NCBI GenBank assembly: GCA_007133875.1
Contig: SLLW01000405.1
Location: 1 to 5,134, forward strand
DNA: 5,134 bases
Direction: 5' to 3'
From: Balneolales bacterium
Lineage (GTDB): Bacteria; Bacteroidota; Rhodothermia; Balneolales; Natronogracilivirgulaceae
The notes under the pieces were generated by a model, which worked only from the letters and a program-made list of their open reading frames with translations, was not told the origin of the DNA and searched no databases. Position 1 is the stretch's first letter; every line of letters begins with the position of its first letter. This document shows positions 1 through 5,134 of the stretch, in pieces. Both the position numbers and the translations under genes were made by a program.

Positions 1-2
1 CG

Positions 3-1238
3 GATCTGGAGGCTGAATGTACTGCACTCTCGGAACCGTTACGGGAAACCGGGTTGTCCTCCCCTTATCATGCCTTACTGTTGCGACGAATTCAGGATGA
101 TCGCCACCTGATTGCAAAGCTTTTACGGCTCAACTCATACGGCCTGGCCGAAATGGAAACCCATCATCCCCTGATCCGTCAGATCATCGACCAGGCCTGC
201 CACCCTTCCACCAGCCGTTTTGTTTACGGACTTGCGGTGATGCTGGAACGAAATCTTTTGGCCCGTCAACCCGTGGAATCCGGACTTGCCCGGTTACTGG
301 AGATCACCATTCACCCGGAAGTCGAACTATTAGTGAAAAAATCGCGGCCCGACAGCAGTTGTTCGGCACAGCAGCTCATCGTGTCCGATACCATTTGCCT
401 GCTGGGACAGCCCCTCGGTATCGGACAGGGATGGAATCCGACCTGTCAGTCAGCACGGGGAATCAGCCTCTGGAGCCGCCATGCACCCGGCAGCGTACTG
501 GAAATGATTGACACGGTAGCAACTGCCAACGAAATGGAAATGCGCTTTGAGGGGCAGATGATCAATTCGTCACAACTGACTGAGGGCCTGGCCAAGGAGT
601 TTGACTACAATCTTGATGCCGTTTCGGTAGTACTGGTACCCCACCTCGATCTCATCTACTTTGAGATGATGCGCCGGGCATCCGGTCGCGCTGATGATCC
701 TCATAAGTGGGTTAATCCCGCTATGTATGGTGAATGGATTCCCACCGGTTTCACGTCACCCTACAATTACCTGGCCAACGCCATCAGTAATTATGAGCAG
801 TTTTTGCGGACCTTTTATGCATCTCATCACCCGGAATACAACGGAATGCAGGATCTGACATACCCGAACCCTGTCGGAATTTTCCTGACGGCAGCCAATG
901 GCAAACTGCTGGGCTTCCATGCCGTATCCATACTGAGAGTTGCCAAATATGAAGACGAATACCGCATCTATTTCCTGAATCCGAATAATGAGGGCCGGCA
1001 AAAATGGCAGTCGGACATTCAGCCGACCGTTGCAGGTAACGGCGAGGTCCCGGGTGAATCCTCCCTGCCTTTTTATCAATTTGCTTCCCGTTTGTATGCG
1101 TTCCATTTCAAACCTTCCGATGCGGATGGGTTGGACAAAGTCGCCTCTGATGAAATCGAGAAAGTAACGGATATTGCAAAAAACAGCTGGGGCACATCAT
1201 ATACCTGGCTGGATATTCCTCTCCCGTCTTTATATTAG
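3..1238 (+). CDS. Unrecognised protein with possible papain/C39-like Cys-His-Asn triad, 5' partial
   Basis: I do not recognise this family. The frame is open from the window's left edge to the TAG at 1236-1238. A TTG at 54 is the first possible start but has no ribosome binding site, and the codons before it read like ordinary protein, so the true start probably lies outside the window. Residues below are counted from that TTG. The first ~110 residues look helical. Next comes Gln125, five residues, then Cys131 (QGWNPTC), the same Gln-to-Cys spacing as the oxyanion Gln19 and catalytic Cys25 of papain. His289 sits in GFHAVSIL and is followed 20 residues later by Asn309-Pro310 in YFLNPNN, resembling the His and Asp/Asn-Pro elements of C39 and papain-like folds. 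No signal peptide or membrane segment is visible in the part present. The racemase gene follows 57 bases later on the same strand. That this is coding is well supported; peptidase-like activity is inference. Confidence 0.8.
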   Translation, partial: DLEAECTALSEPLRETGLSSPYHALLLRRIQDDRHLIAKLLRLNSYGLAEMETHHPLIRQIIDQACHPSTSRFVYGLAVMLERNLLARQPVESGLARLLEITIHPEVELLVKKSRPDSSCSAQQLIVSDTICLLGQPLGIGQGWNPTCQSARGISLWSRHAPGSVLEMIDTVATANEMEMRFEGQMINSSQLTEGLAKEFDYNLDAVSVVLVPHLDLIYFEMMRRASGRADDPHKWVNPAMYGEWIPTGFTSPYNYLANAISNYEQFLRTFYASHHPEYNGMQDLTYPNPVGIFLTAANGKLLGFHAVSILRVAKYEDEYRIYFLNPNNEGRQKWQSDIQPTVAGNGEVPGESSLPFYQFASRLYAFHFKPSDADGLDKVASDEIEKVTDIAKNSWGTSYTWLDIPLPSLY

Positions 1239-1295
1239 CCCGCTTTCCAGATAGTCAAATTCCATTTTATCGTTTAATATCATGTATCGTACCCC

Positions 1296-2456
1296 ATGGT
1301 AAAACACTCTTCGCGAATCCATTTGAGCCACTCCGCTCTCAAACAAAACATTCGTTTTATACGTGAAAAAATCGGGACACACCCGGTCATCTCTTCAGTG
1401 GTAAAAGCCAATGCTTTCGGACATGGTATCGAAACGTTTGTACCAATGGCCGAAAAGTGCGGAATACGTCACTTCTCGGTCGCTTCAAGTTATGAAGCGT
1501 CTGAAGTAAAAAAAGCCATCACCCATGACGACAGCCGCATCATGATCATGGGGATCCTCTATCCGGAGGATTTGCCCTGGGTTATTGACAACGAAGTCTC
1601 CTTTTTTGTCTTCAATTTCGAGCAACTTGAACTTGCCCGGAAGGTCGCAGTTGATCTGGGCAAACAAGCGGTAATTCATCTTGAACTTGAAACCGGGGGC
1701 AATCGTACCGGACTCCCCTCAGCTGAACTGGAAAAAGCGGTGCGATTCCTGAAGAAGCATAAAAACCATCTGCAATTTGAAGGGATCTGCACTCATTTTG
1801 CCGGGATCGAATCACTGGCCAATCAATTTCGGATTCTGCGCCAGTTAAAAAATTTCCACGACATGTATAAACGGGTTCGCAGGGTGGGTCATTTGCCCCG
1901 AATGAAACACACCGCATGCTCTGCGGCTGCACTTGCTTTTCCTGATACCGTAATGGATATGGTTCGTATCGGAACCGCACAATATGGTATGTGGCCGAGT
2001 CCCGATATCTACAATATGCATCTCATGCAGACCGGAAAGGTCAAAGATGCACCATTGAAACGAGTGATGAGCTGGAAAACCGATGTCATGCACCTGAAAA
2101 AAGTAAAAAGGGATGAATTCGTCGGGTACGGTACCAGTTACCAGGCGCCGCGTGATATGACGGTTGCCGTGCTGCCGCTCGGCTATTCCAACGGATACCC
2201 CAAGGCGCTCTCCAATCGCGGTTATGTTCTGATTCACGGGAAAAAAGCGCCGGTCATCGGACTGGTAAATATGAATGTCTTTATGGTGGATGTAAGCAAC
2301 ATCCCGGATGTCTCCGTCGGCGATGAAGTGGTCCTGATCGGAAAGCAGCGGAATAACGTCATCACCATCAAATCCTTTACAGAATTTACCGATGCCATTA
2401 ATAACGAACTGGTAAGCAGGCTCCCGATGGCGATTCCCCGCCGGGCTGTACGCTAA
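1296..2456 (+). CDS. alr: Alanine racemase family protein (PLP, fold type III) with atypical active site
   Basis: Racemases of this family interconvert L- and D-amino acids with PLP; D-alanine feeds peptidoglycan synthesis. At 386 residues the length is normal: TIM barrel to about residue 240, then the beta domain. Retained landmarks are the PLP lysine Lys37 in VVKANAFGHG, Arg137, His167 in THFAG, Ser209, the pyridine-nitrogen Arg224 in VRIG, and the second catalytic base Tyr278 in GYGTSY. Compared from memory with Geobacillus Alr, six positions differ: Tyr43 is Phe41, carbamylated Lys129 is Glu130, Asn203 is Cys208, Cys311 is Asn325, Asp313 is Asn327 and Tyr354 is Met378. The family assignment is firm, but alanine specificity is not, and the symbol is by homology only. 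ATG 1296 is the start because an in-frame stop lies at 1275-1277 and no other start codon intervenes; no Shine-Dalgarno is visible. It lies 57 bases after the preceding gene and may be co-transcribed with it. Confidence 0.93.
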   Translation: MVKHSSRIHLSHSALKQNIRFIREKIGTHPVISSVVKANAFGHGIETFVPMAEKCGIRHFSVASSYEASEVKKAITHDDSRIMIMGILYPEDLPWVIDNEVSFFVFNFEQLELARKVAVDLGKQAVIHLELETGGNRTGLPSAELEKAVRFLKKHKNHLQFEGICTHFAGIESLANQFRILRQLKNFHDMYKRVRRVGHLPRMKHTACSAAALAFPDTVMDMVRIGTAQYGMWPSPDIYNMHLMQTGKVKDAPLKRVMSWKTDVMHLKKVKRDEFVGYGTSYQAPRDMTVAVLPLGYSNGYPKALSNRGYVLIHGKKAPVIGLVNMNVFMVDVSNIPDVSVGDEVVLIGKQRNNVITIKSFTEFTDAINNELVSRLPMAIPRRAVR

Positions 2457-2476
2457 CCCGTTCGGATGGACTCAAA

Positions 2477-2520
2477 TTACAGATGGTCATACCCAACGCA
2501 CAGAAGGGGTTTTACTGTAA
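2477..2520. terminator. Weak candidate bidirectional terminator between convergent genes
   Basis: The 55-base gap between the convergent racemase and reductase genes contains TTACAG (2477-2482) and its inverse CTGTAA (2515-2520). Nested inside are ACCC (2491-2494) and GGGT (2507-2510), the latter followed by a short T run. A terminator is expected between converging genes, but the stems are short, the loops long and the T tract brief. The right arm overlaps the end of the reductase gene. Confidence 0.2.
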
Positions 2521-3822
2521 ACAGGCCTCCAGATACCGGTAATCCGTGGTAAGCTCTCCCCTGTGGACGATAACGGCTTTTTTCAGGACATCAGGAAGTG
2601 CAAGATCATTCCAGTCCCCGGACCAATCGGCGGAAGCAAGCCCCGGAATCCAGGGCCGCAGCATCCGGCTGAAATGTTCGGATGATTCCCGCGGCAATTC
2701 GCTGGGCAGGATATCTACCGCCATCACCGCGACTCCCGGCCCTTCAAATCCCATGGTGTGCGTATCGGATAACGGATTGTAAATGAATACAGGATCCTCA
2801 ATGCCGGTCGCTTTTTCGGTGCATTCGATGGATCCATGCGGGTCGCAGGTGATGTCGCCGATAACCCGAAGACGGGGAGGGGTGTCAGAATCATGGTTTC
2901 GGAGCCATGATTTCGTCACCAGCCGCGGATAGCGTTCATCCCAATAGATTCCGTTGACCAAAACATCGATATTCGGCAACAGACGATCAAACCGTGAGTG
3001 GTATTCATCCGGGTTAGCCAGAAAGTGCTCCAGATCGAATGGCCTTCCCTCCCGGTGATCCATGTAATCTGCGGCAACGATATTGACTTTGTAGACGGTA
3101 TTCGGATCCAGCGTTTCCCGCCGAAGTTCCGGCAGACTCTCCGCTTCAAGTTCCTGAACCTGCAGGAGATCGAGTATCTCCATGGCACCCTGTGCAACAT
3201 TGCCGTCCCCGGTAACTGCTATGATAAGTGGCCCTGCGTCCGCACCGGGCCCGTTCCCCGAAATCGCATCACCAGCAGTCCGGATATCGTTTTTTGCATC
3301 CTCAAGCGAATCGTATGTTGCTGCCTGATGAATGTTTCCGAAAGGCGTTTTATAGCCGAGAACCTGCAGTCGGCGACCAAGCGTCCAGAGTGTGTTGATC
3401 ATTCCGGCATAACCGGCATGCCTCCCAAAAAAGATCAGCCGCCGCCCGGTACTGTCGGAAATCCGCTCATAATCAATCAATGTAGCGCCTGACTGCATCA
3501 GATCACGAAGCATCGGCATATTCTGTGGCTGCCCCTTAATGACATGTGAAAAATAGAGATAGGTTTTCCCCTCTTGGAAATATCCTTCCGGCATCTCCTT
3601 GACTCCCAGAATCACATCACAAAAAGAGACATCATCCACCACCTCTGCACCGGCATCCCGGTACTCCCGGTCAGAAAAAATCCGTTTTGCCGATTTCTCG
3701 ACAAAAACAGAAATCCCCTCCCCTTTTACCAGCTCCGATACATCAGATGGCACCAGCGGGGAGCGCCGTTCCGGTGCATATTTGGACTCGTGACGAATAC
3801 CGATTCGATTTAGTTTTGCCAT
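2512..3822 (-). CDS. Lysine-ketoglutarate reductase (saccharopine-forming), stand-alone LKR type
   Basis: LKR condenses L-lysine with 2-oxoglutarate using NADPH to give saccharopine, the first step of the saccharopine route of lysine breakdown in the cytoplasm. The 436 residues match the LKR half of eukaryotic AASS. The AlaDH/PNT-type N-terminal domain opens at IGIRHE and ERRSPLVP (residues 7-25). Lys75 in GVKEMP and His93 in FSHVIK match the catalytic Lys/His pair known from yeast Lys1 (Lys77, His96). LIDYE, GRRLIFFG and HAGYAGMI (115-142) are typical LKR blocks. A Rossmann signature follows (VTGDGNVAQGA, 203-213), then GDITCDPHGSIECT (322-335), a strong LKR signature. No saccharopine dehydrogenase domain is fused, and none follows, since the next gene converges. 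I chose ATG 3822 because the family homology begins at once after it; a TTG at 3897 would add 25 residues without family features. PNT or alanine dehydrogenase is excluded by the LKR blocks. Activity as a true LKR is inferred. Confidence 0.88.
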   Translation of the reverse strand: MAKLNRIGIRHESKYAPERRSPLVPSDVSELVKGEGISVFVEKSAKRIFSDREYRDAGAEVVDDVSFCDVILGVKEMPEGYFQEGKTYLYFSHVIKGQPQNMPMLRDLMQSGATLIDYERISDSTGRRLIFFGRHAGYAGMINTLWTLGRRLQVLGYKTPFGNIHQAATYDSLEDAKNDIRTAGDAISGNGPGADAGPLIIAVTGDGNVAQGAMEILDLLQVQELEAESLPELRRETLDPNTVYKVNIVAADYMDHREGRPFDLEHFLANPDEYHSRFDRLLPNIDVLVNGIYWDERYPRLVTKSWLRNHDSDTPPRLRVIGDITCDPHGSIECTEKATGIEDPVFIYNPLSDTHTMGFEGPGVAVMAVDILPSELPRESSEHFSRMLRPWIPGLASADWSGDWNDLALPDVLKKAVIVHRGELTTDYRYLEACLQ

Positions 3823-3873
3823 AGCGGTTTGTCCGGGTGTGCGGGCAATCGCCCCGTTGCATACATTGATATG

Positions 3874-3879
3874 AGTATA
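3874..3879 (-). promoter_or_regulatory. Possible -10 element of the reductase gene
   Basis: TATACT on the minus strand lies about 52 bases upstream of the ATG at 3822. Transcription starting just below it would leave a leader of roughly 45 bases and would exclude the upstream TTG at 3897 as start. No matching -35 box is found at normal spacing, so this is a weak call based on one hexamer. Confidence 0.18.
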
Positions 3880-3932
3880 AGAAAGTGCCGGGTCCAAATT
3901 GGGAACCTGCAGGAAATCTGCCGATAGTTTAC

Positions 3933-4013
3933 AACATCACCGGGAGTAAATGAAATTTATTGATGTTCTCAAACCGATTGATCATGGCGGGGCAGCGAAT
4001 GCCTATAACATCA
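3933..4013. repeat. Three copies of heptamer AACATCA/TGATGTT in alternating orientation
   Basis: On the plus strand AACATCA occurs at 3933-3939, its inverse TGATGTT at 3961-3967, and AACATCA again at 4007-4013. The middle copy could pair with either neighbour, giving two mutually exclusive 7-bp stems with loops of 21 and 39 bases. The third copy lies inside the last codons of the porin gene; the others are in the 180-base gap before the reductase start. The stems do not extend beyond seven pairs and no T run follows, so this is not an ordinary terminator. It could be a regulator-binding motif, a competing-hairpin element or chance. Confidence 0.4.
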
Positions 4014-5100
4014 GCTGCATTTGTATGGTCAGCAGGTTTCCGGGATGATATCCGGTACGCCGGTCATTGATCAACTCATAGTTTAAGGAGAGGCGGGTCT
4101 GGCGATCAAAATAGTAATTGACACCGGCAGTATATATCGTCAATCCGTTATCATCAAAATGGATTTCGGTATCTGGCTGATGCATTTCGTATCGCACCAC
4201 ACCCTGCCACTGCTGAGTAAAGCGGTATGAGGCAAGCAGATATCCACCATGTTGTCCCCAGTCACGAATGGTCCCGTCCTGGTTCGGGATTTCGTCGTTG
4301 CGATACCGGTATTCCGCTCTGATAAACAATCCATCAATTTGCCATTCCACATCCCCACCCAGTTGGTAGCGGTCATAGTCGCCCGACATCTCCCCGCTGA
4401 TGGTAACGGCTTCCGGACCCAGACGTGTGACCAGAATGGCTGGAATATGATTTTCACCGACCCGATAGGGCCCGAAATGGAATGAACCTCCGATGTCAAG
4501 TCCGTCGGTCACCCCAAAACCGATTCGGCCGGCAACAGTTGTGGGATCTGACAGTGCCGGCTGATTGGCTCCGGTGCCGTTAATCAGTGCAACGGCATAG
4601 GTTACGCGATTGTAGGATCCACTGGCCTGAATACCAATATCACTAAACATATGGAAGGGATTCATCCGCCGTATGGCGGACGAGCGTTCAATTGCGTGAT
4701 TCATAATGACCGATTCGGCCCCTTCGATACCGAAGGGCACCTGAAACTGACCGGTTCTAAGCTGTAACAATGGGTGGATATCAAAATCTACGGCGGCACC
4801 TACCACTCTTGGTGTCCGGTCGGGCGGTTCGACAACACCACCAATAATATTAACCGAAATCCGGTCCGTCACATCGCCCCGGACACCGATCCGTGCCCGG
4901 CGAATCTGAAAAGCGGCGGGATCATCTGAATTATGGACATAGGTAACGTCCTGCTCTATAAATCCAAAGACCTGGTATGACGGGTACTTGGTTACAGGAG
5001 GCTCTTCTTGTGGGCCGGTTGATTCAGCAGGTATTTCGGCTGATTGTGATACGATTGGAAAGGTGAAAAAAAATAACAGGAGAAGTACGAACTGTTTCAT
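4003..5100 (-). CDS. OprO/OprP-type outer-membrane porin
   Basis: This is a probable beta-barrel channel of the phosphate-selective porin O/P family, placed in the outer membrane. MKQFVLLLLF begins a Sec signal peptide with likely cleavage after SQSA (residue 21). A short Pro/Glu-rich linker (22-38) precedes the barrel. Family landmarks are FQIRRARIGVRGDVTDR (64-80) and FDIHPLLQLRTGQFQVPFG (106-124). The rest alternates aromatic and hydrophobic residues with polar ones, as amphipathic strands do. The chain has no cysteine and ends in a short strand (IQMQLML) with C-terminal Leu rather than the usual Phe. At 365 residues it is somewhat shorter than classic OprP (above 400). It has only two lysines (2 and 38) against 26 arginines, so the lysine cluster that gives OprP its phosphate selectivity cannot be present; the substrate is unknown. 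ATG 5100 is set by the signal peptide. The leader is A-rich without a clear Shine-Dalgarno. Confidence 0.88.
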   Translation of the reverse strand: MKQFVLLLLFFFTFPIVSQSAEIPAESTGPQEEPPVTKYPSYQVFGFIEQDVTYVHNSDDPAAFQIRRARIGVRGDVTDRISVNIIGGVVEPPDRTPRVVGAAVDFDIHPLLQLRTGQFQVPFGIEGAESVIMNHAIERSSAIRRMNPFHMFSDIGIQASGSYNRVTYAVALINGTGANQPALSDPTTVAGRIGFGVTDGLDIGGSFHFGPYRVGENHIPAILVTRLGPEAVTISGEMSGDYDRYQLGGDVEWQIDGLFIRAEYRYRNDEIPNQDGTIRDWGQHGGYLLASYRFTQQWQGVVRYEMHQPDTEIHFDDNGLTIYTAGVNYYFDRQTRLSLNYELINDRRTGYHPGNLLTIQMQLML

Positions 5101-5122
5101 ATTGATATTCTTTGTTGTGGAT

Positions 5123-5128
5123 ATTGTA
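5123..5128 (-). promoter_or_regulatory. Possible -10 element of the porin gene
   Basis: TACAAT on the minus strand lies in a very A/T-rich stretch 22 bases before the porin ATG. It would give a leader of only about 15 bases. The -35 region lies beyond the window edge, so the call cannot be completed; it rests on one hexamer and the A/T richness. Confidence 0.2.
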
Positions 5129-5134
5129 TATATA

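Noticed and set aside
54..56. TTG as the true start of the first gene
   Set aside because: The frame stays open to the window edge with normal-looking protein sequence, and no ribosome binding site precedes the TTG; the gene is more likely cut by the window.
756..1106. 116-codon open frame on the minus strand inside the first gene
   Set aside because: It is fully antisense to a longer frame with coherent protein features, and its product has no family likeness.
1612..2237. Overlapping minus-strand frames opposite the racemase gene
   Set aside because: Both are antisense to conserved racemase motifs; their products are unusually rich in Cys, His and Arg, as is typical of shadow frames.
2998..3492. 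164-codon open frame on the plus strand opposite the reductase gene
   Set aside because: It lies wholly antisense to a well-conserved gene, has no ribosome binding site, and its translation shows no recognisable domain; it is a shadow of the reductase codons.
2512..3822. Alanine dehydrogenase or transhydrogenase alpha subunit as product
   Set aside because: The N-terminal fold is shared, but the FSHVIK, LIDYE, HAGYAGMI and GDITCDPHGSIE blocks are specific to the lysine-ketoglutarate reductase group.
3991..4003. GGCA/TGCC hairpin as a porin terminator
   Set aside because: The stem has only four pairs and is followed on the minus strand by a C-rich stretch instead of a T run.
4140..4499. Frames of 78 to 119 codons within the porin gene, on both strands
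   Set aside because: They overlap conserved porin strands in other frames and have no supporting start signals.
1..5134. Mobile element, defence system, CRISPR array or tRNA
   Set aside because: No transposase, integrase, terminal repeats, spaced direct repeats or cloverleaf were found on reading both strands; all four genes look chromosomal and metabolic or structural.

Overview
The window has about half G+C and holds four protein genes: three look complete and one runs off the left edge. There are no RNA genes, CRISPR arrays, insertion sequences or phage genes. The phosphate-selective-porin-type outer-membrane protein with a signal peptide points to a Gram-negative host. None of the three visible gene starts has a clear Shine-Dalgarno sequence, which fits Bacteroidota and relatives (for example Balneolia or Rhodothermia). 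This placement is an inference, not an identification.

Layout: the two left genes point right and the two right genes point left, so they converge near 2457-2511. On the left (+) is the 3' part of an unrecognised protein carrying a possible papain/C39-like Cys-His-Asn triad, ending at 1238. After 57 bases comes a fold-type III PLP racemase of the alanine racemase family (1296-2456). On the right (-), read from the right edge, come an OprO/OprP-type porin (5100-4003), a 180-base gap with a repeated heptamer, and a stand-alone lysine-ketoglutarate reductase (3822-2512). The latter corresponds to the N-terminal half of animal AASS and plant LKR/SDH.

How they may work together: the first two genes could share a transcript (57-base gap, no terminator seen), but no functional link is evident. 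The reductase and porin share a strand across a longer gap and may be separate units. The racemase keeps its catalytic Lys and Tyr but differs at six positions around the active site, including Glu in place of the carbamylated Lys, so its substrate may not be alanine. A lysine-catabolic enzyme stands next to it, but they are convergent and any shared pathway is speculation.

I see no clear evidence of a new multi-gene system. The points most worth a second look are the altered racemase active site, the cryptic cysteine-peptidase-like triad, the almost lysine-free porin, and the three copies of AACATCA/TGATGTT between the porin and the reductase.
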